Part shown: piece by piece, positions 44,940 to 57,376 of the stretch
Position numbering within the stretch: position 1 is the first letter of the stretch
How the letters are laid out: each line of letters opens with the position of its first letter
NCBI GenBank assembly: GCA_025449115.1
Contig: JAHLKC010000030.1
Span: forward strand, 270,756 to 334,755
From: Chytridium lagenaria
Lineage: Eukaryota; Chytridiomycota; Chytridiomycetes; Chytridiales; Chytridiaceae
Direction of reading: 5' to 3'
Length of the DNA stretch: 64,000 nt
The notes under the pieces: model-generated
Seen by the model: only the letters and a program-made list of their open reading frames with translations
Databases searched by the model: none
Told to the model about the DNA's origin: nothing
Program-made: the position numbers and the translations under genes

Positions 44940-47900
44940 TGTGAAAACCCGGACTACTTTATTGCTGATGTTACACAAGAGCTCCTTCAGTGCTTTTATA
45001 GGGAATGTCGGCCCCTAGAGGCGCGAGAACAAAGAACGAGCAACGAAAAGAACATGACGAAAAGAAAAGGAAGAATAAGAGAAGAAAAGAAATAACAACC
45101 ATAAAGAGAAAACAACAACAAAAAAGAAGAATAGGGTTAGATTCAGAGTCGGATAAAGTATCATCAACAGACAAGGTAGGGGCTCCGCGAAGATTGGTGA
45201 GCAATGTGAAAAGCCCGAATAAGCCGAACATCATCGAAGTTTTCATAAGGTTCCCAGGAATCTTCAGCCGGTCCAAGGTTCTTCCAGCACACGAAATAAA
45301 ACGGCTTGCCTCGGCGTTGACGAAAATCCAGTATTTTTTCGATCTCAAAAGAAACAGATTTAACAACGTCAGCCGAAACAAGTTTAAGTTGAGTAGGGGA
45401 AATAACGACGAGCAAAGAGGTTTCCCATCGTGATCCATCAACTCGTAAGACTTGCCAGCGGTGCAGCGCAGAACCTTATAAGGACCTTCCCAACGGGGTT
45501 CCTGCTTAGACTTGCGAACATCAGGGCGAGTCATGACGTAGCATCCATCAGGAAGGGTTGGTGTTTGACATTAACAGCGCGGGCCAGATAAGCATCGGAT
45601 TTCTCATGGAATGCAGTAATACGGTCAAAGATCGCAGGGTAGACAACCTCGTGCATCGCCGTATAGCGACGCTGTAGCTCATCAGGAGAAATCAAATGAC
45701 GATCGGTAAAAGGAATAGTCGGAAATCTCCGTGCCTAAGCGGCCCAAACATGAGGCTGAAGGGAGTGGAGCCAGTGGTACGATGCACACGCGTGTTGAGA
45801 GCATACTGAACTATAGGAAGAACGCCGCCCAGTTAGAAGGATCCGAACGAATCTTCTTGAAAAGATACTGCTTGGCCTCACGGACGTGCCTTTCGGCAAT
45901 ACCATTGCCTCAGGGTGATAGGCAGTAGAAAATCGATGCTCCACATGAAGATCTTGAGCGAGAGACACCACCAATTTGTTAACAAACTCACGGCCGCGAT
46001 CACTACTGAAGATCTTTGGAAAACCAAAGGTGGTAAAGACATCAATCAATACCGAATGAATGTGGATGGCAGACTTAGATGGCAGCGGGCGAAGAATAAC
46101 GAAACGAGTGGCGACATCCGTTAACAGAAACGTCTGCGAAAAACCGTTACGATCAACGACATCCAACGAGAACAAATCAGCAACAATGTGGTCGAATGGA
46201 AAACGAGCCATGATGTGATGAGAAGGATGGAACCCTTGACGACCAATATCCAACGTTGGCATTCTGCGCAGTTTGCAACAAGGTCCCGAGCATCTTTAGA
46301 CATATTGGGCCAATAGTGTTGGGATTGCCATAATCGCCGAAGAAGGGCCCTCGCGACCAAAATGGCCAAGGTCGTGAGCTTGCTGAAGAACAGCTGGGCG
46401 GTCAGCTTCAGGAGTAGTGCGACGATCTAAGAAATCGTCGACAGCAATAGGAAAGCCCGCTTGACGAATACAGGCGTTAAGGTGACGATCCTCGGGGCCA
46501 ACAGAACGAGCATAAGCATGCGGAACGAGAAGTGCAGAAATTGACACGAAGACGAGAAAGGGCATCAGGCAGAACATTGTCAATACCAGGAAGGTGAGTC
46601 ACAGTGAAATCAAACTGAATCAACTCTTCAAACCACCGGAGATACATTGAATCTAAGTGTTTCTGCGAATGCAAGAAACTCAACGCCTTATGGTCAGTTT
46701 GAAGAGTAAAAGGGATGCCATAGAGATACGGCTTGAATTTTCGTAGAGCAAAAACGAGGCCAACAACTCACGCTTGGTAGCGCCGTAGTGTAATTCACTA
46801 GATGACAGCGTGCGAGCGGCCCATTTCAATGTATCGAATTTCTTTGGAGGACCGACAAGTTGATACAGGATGGCACCGAGGCCAAAGTTAGACGCATCCG
46901 TGGCAACCAGAAACGGTACGTCAGGGATAGCCGGAGATAGCAGAACAGCATTAGAAACAAGGTCCTTGAGGGTAAGAAAAGAATGAGTGTGAATGGACTG
47001 CCAATGCGGGAAAGATCCTTATGATGCTTTATGGCTTCAAGAGGAGCAGAGAACGTAGAAATGAGCGGAAGATGACCACGAAGATAATTAACGAGACCCA
47101 GAAAAGAAGCCAGATTTTTTCCGGTAGAAGGTTGAGACCATTCGGCAATAAGACGAATTTGCCGTCGTCAACGCGAATACCGGCGTGAGATATAAGAAAC
47201 CCGAGTAATCGAACAACGGAACGACCAAAGCAGCATTTATCCAGATTAAGTTTGAGATGCGCATCATTGAGAAGAGAAATAATGCGACGCAGATGCAGAA
47301 TGTGTTCTTCCAACGTATCAGAATGAACACATATGTCATCAATATAAATCTTCACATGATCAAGTTCCGATTGAAGTAAACGTGCATGACATCTTGAAAA
47401 AACATGGGAAGATTCTTGAGCCCAAAGGGCGCTCCGAGAAATTCGTAACGAAGACCCCGGAACGAAAAGGAAGTGATATGGCGGCCGACGGCTTCATGGG
47501 AACCGGATTAAAAGCTTTCCGCAAATCCATGGTGGAGAAGTAACGCGAACCCCCAATGCTCTGAAAAATATCCGCAACAGTCATGTATTGGCGGCGGAAA
47601 GGCTTTGTTTGCGAATTGATATGGCGAGGATCAATACAAGTACGATATTTAATAGTACCGTCATCCATACGACGGGGAACGACAAGCATAGAGCTATTCC
47701 ACTGAGACTGACCCTCAGCGACACGAATGACTTTATCACGTAACCATTCTGAATATGGAGGCGAGAACTTCTTCGTGAACCGTGGGAAGCTTATACTGAG
47801 GAACAAAAGACGGTTTGTAGTCAGGAACTAGCTCGATGTCGACTTCAGCATAATCAACGAGCATTTGCCGTCATCAGGTAATTGTTGGTTAATGTCCAAC

Positions 47901-48488
47901 AGGTCTTTGATGCGTTCGCGAATAAGGGCTTCAACCTCGTCATCAGATGCGGATTTATCAAAGGAAATATATGGGAGTGGACGGATCATCGATAGGAGGA
48001 GGAAGACCACCATCCGGAAATGGAGAAAGACCGGTGACGGCGATACCAATGAAAGGGTTGACGTCCTGCGCAAGCAGAACGCCCTCAAAGTTGTCTTCCA
48101 GCAGAATATGAAGCTTCATGTGAGAGAGCACCATTACGAAAATGCACAAGCTCCTGCGATCGGGTCATAAGACGAGTGGATGCCCGTCCTGAAATGCATA
48201 AATATACAGGATAGGATGGGAAAAGAAACCAATGTGACAATAAAGGTACAAGGCAGCAGGATGAGACGGAGACACACCTAGCCAATCTTCAGCAGAAACA
48301 TTCACCGAGGACCAGCAGTTATCCTAATGAGGCTGCCAATTGCGTATTCATGGTAGAAACTTGAGCACCAGGGTCGATAAAGCAGCGGTATTGGTTCATC
48401 ATTAAGCATAACAGAGGCGAACAACAGCGATCCAGGGTGGATGCCAGCAGGCCAAGATTGGGAATAGTGATGTGAGAGGGATTAGGGG
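44940..48488 (-). mobile_element. Ty3/gypsy chromovirus, decayed and 5'-truncated
   Basis: On the minus strand the pol order is protease (IDPGAQVS near 48,395), reverse transcriptase (CIDPRHINSQTKP and FSTMDLRKAF near 47,500-47,650; catalytic YIDDI near 47,350), RNase H region (LPGIDNVLPDALSR near 46,600), integrase zinc finger (CAECQR near 46,280), integrase core (SDRGREFVNK and STAYHPE near 45,870-46,000), and a chromodomain (FEIEKILDF, FVCWKNLGPAEDSWEPYENF, 45,330-45,200). That order defines chromoviruses. Several frameshifts break pol. Gag and the 5' LTR are missing: the element stops at 48,488 where a LINE-related repeat begins. I could not identify LTRs. Confidence 0.88.
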
Positions 48489-49171
48489 TACATGGGGGTC
48501 CCCACAGGGTTATCGATTTTTTTGTGTGACTTGACTTAATATGAAATGTAGCCCTTGTTGCGACGATCTCGAAACCGGTTTAACCCTCAATCAAATTGTC
48601 AAAATTGAGCGACGTACAAGCGTCGGAAGTTACAAATTTTCTTAAGTAATAATTAGTAGACTTGTCGCCGTCCTGCGGCAAGATCTAATGGTCAGATCTT
48701 GCTCAAATTTTGCAGAGATGTCAGAAACAGTGTCAAATTATTTTGTATGACTCAAATGGGTAGCATGGAATTTATGTTTACTATATGATTGGCAGATTTT
48801 CCGTCAAAATCGGGACATTTCTAACTTTAAGTCTGTATAACTGGAAAACAAATGGTCAGAATTTGCTCATACTTTGCACAAGCATAGATATCGATACCAG
48901 AAACGATATGCAGACTCAGAATAGGGTGGTACAAAGTGACTCTATTAAGGTCCACCCTCCCCGCGTGCCAGAGTACTTAGGAATCGGGATGGTATACATA
49001 ATGCGGGAATGTTGAGGTGATTTTGAGTGAGAATGAATGGTCAGAACTTTGTGATACTTTGCACACATATAGATATTAGATCACCCAACAATCTGCAAGT
49101 CTCAGACATTGACGGCGTCTGAAAGATATCAAAGTAGAACTAGTTATAAGGGCCTGTGGGTTAGAAGGTTA
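48489..49171. repeat. LINE-related repeat, copy A
   Basis: It begins TACATGGGGGTCCCCACAGG and is about 90% or more identical over its first ~590 bp to copies B (53,207) and C (54,209). It ends in GGGCCTGTGGGTTAGAAGGTTA, also seen at the ends of copy B and of the LINE. It has no coding capacity. Confidence 0.85.
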
Positions 49172-49552
49172 TACGGGCATTATGGTTGGAGGGTTATGCC
49201 ATTTATCTATAGAGTGAACGATTTTAACATAAATAATATCATCTTCATGCATTAAACTATCTTTCTCTATAAATGCTTTTATTGAGGTCACTAACATCTC
49301 GCCAACACCTTTTTTCATAGAGGTATAATGCCGCATAGGGGGTTTGAACCCCTACTGAAGCAATAACTCAAACAGGATGGAGAAGGTGGTCATGCCGCAG
49401 ACGACAGGAACTGAACAGTAGAGGGCTTAAACCTCTTTCTGCTCCATAAGAGTGATGAAGGAGTCGTCATGATGGGAAGGGGAGGAGTAGGATGAGAATG
49501 CTGGTCATAAAACAATTAATAGAGAATAAGGATGTCCAACATAATTATAAAA
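49172..49552. other. Non-coding; two T-arm-like hairpins
   Basis: No gene is seen. An AGGGGGTTTGAACCCCT hairpin (about 49,337-49,353) and a weaker GAGGGCTTAAACCTCT (49,421-49,436) resemble those at 60.3-62.1 kb. Confidence 0.5.
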
Positions 49553-49985
49553 TTGGGACCACTGGTCCCAAATCAATTAATGAAAAAATCACTAATTAAA
49601 TTGGGACCAGTGGTCCCAAATCAATTAATGAAAAAATCACTAATTAAATTGGGACCATGGTCCCAAATCAATTAATGAAAAAATCACTAATTAAATTGGG
49701 ACCAGTGGTCCCAAATCAATTAATGAAAAAATCACTAATTAAATTGGGACCACTGGTCCCAAATCAATTAATGAAAAAATCACTAATTAAATTGGGACCA
49801 CGGTCCCAAATCAATTAATGAAAAAATCACTAATTAAATTGGGACCACCGGTCCCAAATCAATTAATGAAAAAATCACTAATTAAATTGGGACCACCGGT
49901 CCCAAATCAATTAATGAAAAAATCACTAACTAAATTGGGACCATCCGTCCCAAATCAATTAATAAATAAATCACCAATTAAATGC
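49553..49985. repeat. 48-bp tandem repeat with a palindrome in every unit
   Basis: Nine units start at 49,553, 49,601, 49,649, 49,696, 49,744, 49,792, 49,839, 49,887 and 49,935. Each has TTGGGACC, a 2-5 base centre, GGTCCCAA (or a close variant), then a nearly invariant AT-rich arm TCAATTAATGAAAAAATCAC. The palindrome centre varies between units (CACTG, CAGTG, CATG, CACG, CACCG) while the arms stay paired. It is not a CRISPR: there are no unique spacers. Confidence 0.95.
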
Positions 49986-50869
49986 GACAACAGCAGACAA
50001 CTAACCCATAAAGCGCTGGGGTGAAGTGTAGAAAAAGCAAGTGAGAGGAATTGAACCCCTCAAAAAGCATGATAGTTTGTTGTGTAAAGTAAAGGAAATG
50101 TTGGAAACTACCCACCAAAATGCTGCAAGGGTGTGAAGAAGTCCCGAGGAAACAGTGAAGAGCATAAATAGTTCAAGGGATCAGGGAAGAATAGTGTTGA
50201 GGATGGGAAGGGAGGGGAAGATTAATGATATAGATGGTAGGGGTGATAAGTGAGAAGATATGAAAGAACATAAGAGAAAACACATAAGAGAAGTGCAGAA
50301 AACTGAGCGCATTGAAAAATGTAAGTGCGATAGCCATTAGCATCCTCAACATCCATTCATCATACCTAATTACCTCCTCTGATCCTCATCAACCCATCAT
50401 ATCCATCATGTGGTCTGGGCTCAATGGATTATCACCATCAAGATCCATCCAGAGAGTGCATAGGTGTTTTAGGGATATCAATGAGTTGAGGGTAGAGGTT
50501 AGATAGGGTGGAATACCGGGAAGGAACAATGGTTGAGTGCTTGTGTCTGCTACAAAGAGTGTTGATGGAGGGGTGGAGGGAAAGTGTTAAGCAACAGCAG
50601 GAGATGGGACGGCAACAGAGTGGGAGGCAACGGCAATTATGGGGTCATCCTTTTGGCTGTTGTAGTGAAAAGTGAAAATCAACAAAAAAGAGGGGGAAGT
50701 GTGGCTGCTTATGTGAAATCCTCACATTGAGAAAAAATTTATTATTTTTCCAATTTCTTTGAAAATAATAAATTTTGATTGGTTAGATTTCTTTTGATTT
50801 CCATTGTTTAATTTATACTCTATATATGGCTTGTTTTGCCGCCAAACCCTGAAAATCCATAGATAGTAA
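49986..50869. other. Non-coding; one T-arm-like hairpin and a TATA-like site
   Basis: A GAGAGGAATTGAACCCCTC hairpin occurs near 50,043-50,061. CTATATATGG at about 50,820 looks like a TATA box but no ORF follows within 300 bp. Confidence 0.4.
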
Positions 50870-51095
50870 GATTAGACCACCCGAATCTTAAAATCTGCAA
50901 ACCCGAACCTGAAAATCTGCAAACCCAAACCTGAAAATCCGTAGAGAATGAGATTCCACCACCCGAACCCGAGAACCCACAGGGTATCTAACCCGAACCT
51001 GAAAATCCGCAGAGAATGAGATTACACCACCCGAACCCGAGAACCCACAGGGTATCTAACCCGAACCTGAAAATCTGCAGAGAATGAGATTAGAG
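50870..51095. repeat. 68-bp tandem repeat
   Basis: The block GAGAATGAGATTxCACCACC recurs at about 50,944, 51,012 and 51,080. Shorter sub-repeats of AACCCGAACCTGAAAATC fill the array. Confidence 0.85.
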
Positions 51096-51209
51096 AGCCT
51101 GTATAAAAGAAAGATGATTTATTGAATAAAACATAGTCTATGAGCCCTCCAAGTATGATTAACCCTATAATGCCAATCACATTCAATCTTAAAATAGAAA
51201 TTACAAGAA

Positions 51210-53206
51210 TTATTCCAAGTTCATTTCATAACGGCGACGATGTTGAGCTACAGATACAGGTTGACGTGGCCTCTCTTCAATGTATGTACTCTCAGTTATC
51301 ACATATTCTGACCCACGTATTCCTCCTGGTAATAAAAGGTCCGCAACTGAAAGTTCTTGAGACACTGGATTATCACACCAGTTTATGGTTCGGTCTTGAA
51401 CATAATACACCTTGGATTTGTATGTCATCGATGGAATGAAAAAAACCGATTCAGAAAATAGCTTCCGAACAATACCAACAATTGTATGGAAACACTGGGT
51501 ATGTGATGGTGTTAGATAAAACCATACATGAACAAACAAATAAGCAAAAAGTTGCATATTTTGATGTCCACCTAAAGATAAAACAATAAAAATAATAACT
51601 TATCAATAAACTGTTGTAAATAAAAAAAAAACTTATGTGATAATTACTTTTCCTTTTCTTTTGTTGTCCCCAGTTCTCCATCAAATCAACAAAATGAATG
51701 CTTTCCTGCTCAGTTGGAAAGTACATTTTCCCCCGCTCACCCCAGGATAGTCCTACAGCTCCTTTTCGGACAATATTAATTCGGTAAAAGGTGCTGCGGT
51801 TACTACAAAAAAAAAATAATTAGATATATAGTATTTATATAAATGACTCACTCATCTATCTGTTTTTGAAAAGTCTCCTTTGAAAAGGCTTGAAGTGGAT
51901 GCATGTTGCGCCATTGCTCCAAATCTTCTTTTTCCTGCTCTGAGAGGACTGCATTGTGTCCTTTCGGATGAGCAGATTGTACGCACTTTAGAAACACATA
52001 CAGAAGCAATCTGGCTATCTCAGTTTTACAATCATCATCCCGCTCATTGCATGCAGTCAAAAGCATTTGTTCCAGAAAGCTCATATCAAAAACATTAAAT
52101 GTAGCAAGGTGGTAGGTGAGATGTACTGTGGGCTTGACGTTGCCAGTGTTTCGCCCATTAAAGTAGGTCAAGATTGTGTCCAGTACTCTTTTGTCAAGAG
52201 CACCATGTGTTGCCTTCCCTGCTGAATGTCTGGTAGCATTTCCTGGTCGAGCTGATCGCACAATATGTGATGGGCCCCTTGATGGTAGAAGAGCCCTGTG
52301 CAACTCCGCCGGTAAGATTGTGGTTGTGTTTAAAGCATAACCAAGAACAACACTAAGTGTTTTGCTCAAGTTTGGATGAATAAACGGGAGACCATATGTC
52401 AAAGATGTAATTGCCGTTAGAAAGAATGCTTCAAGCTTCCCAGCATTTCTCAAGTCTGGCGTGCTAAGGATGCTCTTGAAGCGACTTTCAATCAAATTGG
52501 AAAGAATCCAATGGTCGTTATAATCAATTCCTGCTGGTTCCACAGCTTTAGCAGCAGCCATACTGCCAGCGATATTAAAGACCATAACAATAAAAGAATG
52601 TAATCAAACACATCGGGTGTTTTGATGATGGTGATGATTCCATTTTCCCGTAATTGTTGTAGCATTCCTGCAACCATTTCTGGCATCTTCGTTACATGCT
52701 TCTCGGCATAAAAATTGGTGCATCGTATCTCAAATCGTACAGCATAACTTGAACCCATCGCCCTGGGTTTTGCATATGTTGCTGTTAGCACCTTGAGGTT
52801 TTTCAGGACAGGACTATCATTTAGACTTGGGTTGCGTGCTGATGTAAATTATCAACTGGTATCTGCCCAAATATTAAATTTAAAATGACATATAAACACA
52901 TCTACAACAAATATTCACCTGCATGACATGTTCTGCGGTGAATTCTTTGCCTATAGTTTGCCCCATTCCAGTGTACACCAGGCTCTTTAAACAAAGGTAA
53001 GCTTGAATGTAGCAAACAGGCTTCCACATATCAATTTTGCTTAGTGAAGCCCTAGCCCCACCCAACTCCGACACACTTGCAAATGGATCCATTGTGATTT
53101 TCATGCCTTTCAAAATGGGTATTGACTTTATCCAACCTTTTAGAAGAATCGGATTCCAAAATAGAGTATATCCAGGCTCTGTTTTTTGGGTTAAAAACAA
53201 TTACAC
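51210..53206 (-). pseudogene. Unknown multi-exon gene, 5'-truncated by repeat B
   Basis: I do not recognise this gene. Minus-strand exons appear at 53,200-52,923 (TEPGYTLFWNPILLKGWIKS), about 52,843-51,848 (FEIRCTNFYAEKHVTKMPEM, FKSILSTPDLRNAGKLEAFF, HLTYHLATFNVFDMSFLEQM), about 51,804-51,651 (KMYFPTEQESIHFVDLMENW) and 51,570-51,210. The last of these ends HRRRYEMNLE. The long exon needs one slip near 52,600. The upstream end is cut by the LINE-related repeat at 53,207, and no start codon or promoter remains, so it is probably a dead fragment of a once larger protein. It contains no domain I know. A transposon or viral-like origin cannot be excluded. Confidence 0.5.
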
Positions 53207-54009
53207 TACATGGGGGTCCCCACAGGGTTATCGATTTTTTTGTGTGACTTGACTTAATATGAAATGTAGCCCTGGTTGCGACGATCTCGAAACCGGTTTA
53301 ACCCTCAATCAAATTGTCAAAATTGAGCGACGTACAAGCGTCGGAAGTTTCAAATTTTTTAAGTAATAATTAGTAGACTTGTCGCGTCCTGCGGCACGAT
53401 CTAATGGTCAGATCTTGCTCAAATTTTGCAGAGATGTCAGAAAACAGTGGCAAATATATATTGTATGACTCAAATGGGTAGCATGAAATTATGTTTACTA
53501 TATGATTGGCGGATTTTCCGAAAAATCGGGAGATTTTCAAATTTTAAGTCTGTATAACATGGAAACAAATGGTCAGAATTTGCTGATACTTTGCACAAGC
53601 ATAGATATCGATACCAGAAACGATATGCACCACTCATAATAGGGTGATACAAAGTGACTCTATTAAGGTCCACCCTCCCCGCGTGCCAGAGTACTTAGGA
53701 ATCGGGATGGTATGCATAATGCGGGAATGTTGAGGTGATTTTGAGTGAGAATGAATGGTCAGAACTTTGTGATACTTTGCACACATATAGATATTGGATT
53801 AACTAACAATACGCAAGTTCAGATTGGGGTGATACAAGTAGACTGTATTAAGGTACTCACTTCCCGAGCGCATGTTACTTAGTAAACGGAAAACTATTGG
53901 GCAAATTGAGTTATATGGGCCTGTGGGTTAGAAGGTTAGGTACTTTTTTATATATAAACCACAATAAAATTGACGAGCGTCTAAAGAATGAAAGAAAATA
54001 AACATGAAA
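53207..54009. repeat. LINE-related repeat, copy B (full length, with 3' tail)
   Basis: It starts with the shared TACATGGGGGTCCCC leader. It ends (53,911-54,009) with the same ~100 bp tail as the LINE at 59,429-59,528, containing ATAAACCACAATAAAATTG. It carries no coding sequence between, so it looks like a short non-autonomous partner of the LINE. Confidence 0.85.
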
Positions 54010-54208
54010 AGTTGAAACGCACGTAAGAACAGACAAACGACCCTAACAACTACATGACTGATTAAGAAACAATTAAGGCAAAAGATATGAAAGAGTCGGC
54101 AAATGTATTTACAAAATAAATCGTCAAGGAAAGAATAGAGGTTACACTTAGGACTGCGAACTTTTGCACTTATAAAGCATGCCTGGGTAAAAGGTGCATC
54201 GGATAGGG

Positions 54209-54756
54209 TACATGGGGGTCCCCACAGGGTTATCGATTTTTTTGTGTGACTTGACTTAATATGAAATGTAGCCCTGGTTGCGACGATCTAGAAACCGGTT
54301 TAACCCTCATCAAATTGTCAAAATTGAGCGACGTACAAGCGTCGGAAGTTTCAAATTTTCTTAAGTAATAATTAGTAGACTTGTCGCCGTCCTGCGGCAA
54401 GATCTAATGGTCAGATCTTGCTCAAATTTTGCAGAGATGTCAGAAACAGTGTCAAATATGTATTGTATGACTCAAATGGGTAGCATGGAATTTATGTTTA
54501 CTATATGATTGGCGGATTTTCCGAAAAAATCGGGACATTTCTAACTTTAAGTCTGTATAACATGGAAACAAATGGTCAGAATTTGCTGATACTTTGCACA
54601 AGCATAGATATCGATACCAGGAACGATATGCACCACTTAGAATAGGGTGGTACAAAGTGACTCTATTAAGGTCCAACCTCCCCGCGTGCCAGAGTACTTA
54701 GGAATCGGGATGGTATACATAAATGCGGGAATGTTGAGGTGATTTTGAGTGAGAAT
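54209..54756. repeat. LINE-related repeat, copy C (truncated)
   Basis: It shares the leader with copies A and B for about 545 bp and stops after TGAGGTGATTTTGAGTGAGA, directly followed by copy D. Confidence 0.85.
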
Positions 54757-54758
54757 GG

Positions 54759-55260
54759 TACATGGGGGTGCCCGAGGGGTTATCAATTTTTTTGTGTCAC
54801 TTGACTTAATATGAAATGTAGCCCTCATTGCGCTGATTACAGAACAGCAATTACCCTCAAGGAAATTGTCAAAATTGACCGACGTACAAGCCTTGGAAGT
54901 TACAAATTTTATTAAGTAATAATTAGTAGACTTGTCACAGGTCTACGGCAAGATCTAACGGATAGATCATAACTCAAATTTTGCAGAGACGTAGTACTCA
55001 CGTTGTGCTATTGAATGTATGATTCAGAATCATACCATGGAAGTAATGTTTATTATATCATTGATGGTTTTAATGTCAAAATTCAAGTTTTTTAACGGTA
55101 ACGCCTGAATATAACGTGAACGAACGGATAAAATTTTGTGATACTCTCCACAAGCATAGATTCAAATACATTAAAGAATGTGAATTTATCAAAATAGGGT
55201 CATACAAATAACACATTTTAAGTAACTCGCTTCCCGAGTGGAACGGTACTTAGTGATCGA
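54759..55260. repeat. Diverged leader repeat D in front of the LINE
   Basis: It begins TACATGGGGGTGCCC and matches copies A-C at lower identity. It then passes into the LINE coding region, so it is probably the LINE's own 5' leader. Confidence 0.75.
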
Positions 55261-55299
55261 GATTATTTACTTAGGGTTAGGGAAAAAAATCTTTCACTG

Positions 55300-57376
55300 C
55301 AAAAAACAACAAAGTGCCAAAAGCAACGAAAGAAAACCCATCATCAACACCCCATCCCGAGCCGTACACCGCTCCCATCGCTCCACAGCCATCTACACCT
55401 GTAGATCGGCTCGAGGCCATCACCCAGTTTCAATTCCTGGAAAAACAGAGCTGGGCTAACTTAGATAAGAAGAGATTAGTTTGTTTTAATTGTAGTCAAA
55501 AGGGAACCCAGTGGACCAACAAAGGAATATCTGGAGCAGCGACCGGAACTGGAACCCGACGCTTATCATTACGTTGCGACGGGAAGCCTGGAGGTAAACC
55601 CTGCGGCAAATACACACGGTTCATAGGATTACTTGAAAAACAAACGATTCGGATTATCTGGACATTGGATCTCAATTGGAGGCTGCGCACCAATCCCTAT
55701 CCCTGGCCAATCGTTCAGAACTGGCATCGTTAAGACACTCTACCTTACGCCGTACATCCTCTCCAACACCCTCTGCCCCTGCAAAGACCGCAATACCATC
55801 ATCAACATTTGTTTTGGCTGTCTCCCCGTCTGATCCTACAGCCAAAACCCGCCCCATTTCATCTTTCTTCTTACCTACCCGCTCATCCACCCTGCCGGCG
55901 ACACGCAATACCTCCTATGACGCTGGAACCCCCGTTGATACTAACCTACGCACTCTTACTGAGCCCTCCTCTCCATCTCCTCCATCACACTTTTCCTTTT
56001 TTTCTTCTTCTCCAAACAGTTTGACAATCCCGCCATCCCTCAACCCCAACGATAACACTATGGCCTCCCGCAAGAAACCCTCCTTGGACACCCCCGCCAA
56101 ACTCGCTCTCTCGTCCCCTGATACGCCCTCCGATGATATGATGCGGATGCAGCAAACTCTTGAGGAAATCAAGGAGGAAGCCAAACAACGTGATGTGCAG
56201 ACCAGAGCTGCTGCTGAGCGTCTAGAGAAACAAAACGCCGACCTCCACAAAGCCCTCCAGAGGATGACGATGCAAGTTGAGACCCTGAGTGCTCGCCTGG
56301 AAGCTAAGGACCAGGAAATAGCCATGTTACGTAACAAGATTGCACCCACCCGCTTGCACCCAAGACTCCTTCCGCTCCAAAATCGACGAGATGGGCTACG
56401 GATAGCTCATCAGAGATGGATGAAGTCGAACTTGGAGAGGTCCCTGAACCCAAGAAAGTCCGCAAAGCCCTCCAAAGTCGACAACAACTCGTGCAAGACG
56501 TTATAGCCACGCTTAAGGAATCTGGACTCCTCCAGACCCCCAGACCTCCTCCAGCCTCTGCTCCTCGAATCCACCGCCTCGCATCTTCTCTGAGCACTTC
56601 GACACCTCTACTTCATCCCCTTCAAGTGACAACCCACGCAGCTTTGCTGCTGCCGCTCGTAATATATCCCGTAACTCCGCTACGGCCCTTGATGCTGCTC
56701 GCATTGTTTTCCGAAGTAGCTACCCACGCAGCACCCTCACTCGTCTCGAAAACGTCTATTTCAAAGCCTCAGTCCCTTCCGGTCCTCTTTGGCCTAAACG
56801 TTTCCTCATCATGCGAGAAGCACTTAAAACCATCGGCATCAAGGAAGGCATTATTGACATGAGTTTTGTTGGAGGATCGGTTGTGCACTTACTCGTTAGC
56901 TCTGAAAAAGTGGACGAGGTAGAGGAGGCCTTGAGGAAGGCTGGACGTTTGTTAATCGACTTCGATCCCCTAGGTGTTCCAGACATCCCATCCAACCAGG
57001 GTAGATCCTCCGCTGAGTTAAAACGATTAGCTCATGATAATTGTGTGAAACGCCTGGGAAACCTCTACTCACGCGGTGGACAACACACCAAAGAAGCAGT
57101 CACTCGGGACCTACCTACATCTGTGGTAGATGGAATTCTTGCCTTTCTAACACTTTTTCTGCTAACCAGGTTTTTGGCCACCCCGCACCCATGGAGGAGA
57201 CCACCGACGGCCACACCACTACCATGAAGCAACCCACCGCACCCACAGCAATTCTCAAACGACCTGCCTCTCCCACTCACGACCCTCGGCTACCTTTGAA
57301 GAACCGGTTTACTGCACTTGACGATGATACGATCATGTCTGAAAACGCCGCCCAAGCCACAACACCCATCCATGGT
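55300..57376 (+). pseudogene. LINE ORF1-like region
   Basis: Frames broken by small indels encode, in order, a Cys-rich segment (VCFNCSQKGTQW then RCDGKPGGKPCG, possible zinc knuckle) and a Ser/Pro-rich region. A clear coiled coil follows at about 56,130-56,340 (MQQTLEEIKEEAKQRD, HKALQRMTMQVETLSARLE), then a possible RNA-recognition fold at 56,800-57,000 (LKTIGIKEGIIDMSF, VVHLLVSSEKVDEVEEALRK). Such a layout is usual for ORF1 proteins that coat LINE RNA. Confidence 0.6.

Noticed and set aside
45005..45433. Lys/Arg-rich plus-strand ORF
   Set aside because: It is the antisense of the chromovirus chromodomain region.
49553..49985. CRISPR-like regular array
   Set aside because: Units are directly abutting and nearly identical, with no unique spacers; the genome is eukaryotic.
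53470..54676. Small minus-strand ORFs beginning MDLNRVTLYHP
   Set aside because: They occur only within the LINE-related repeats and are not conserved across all copies.
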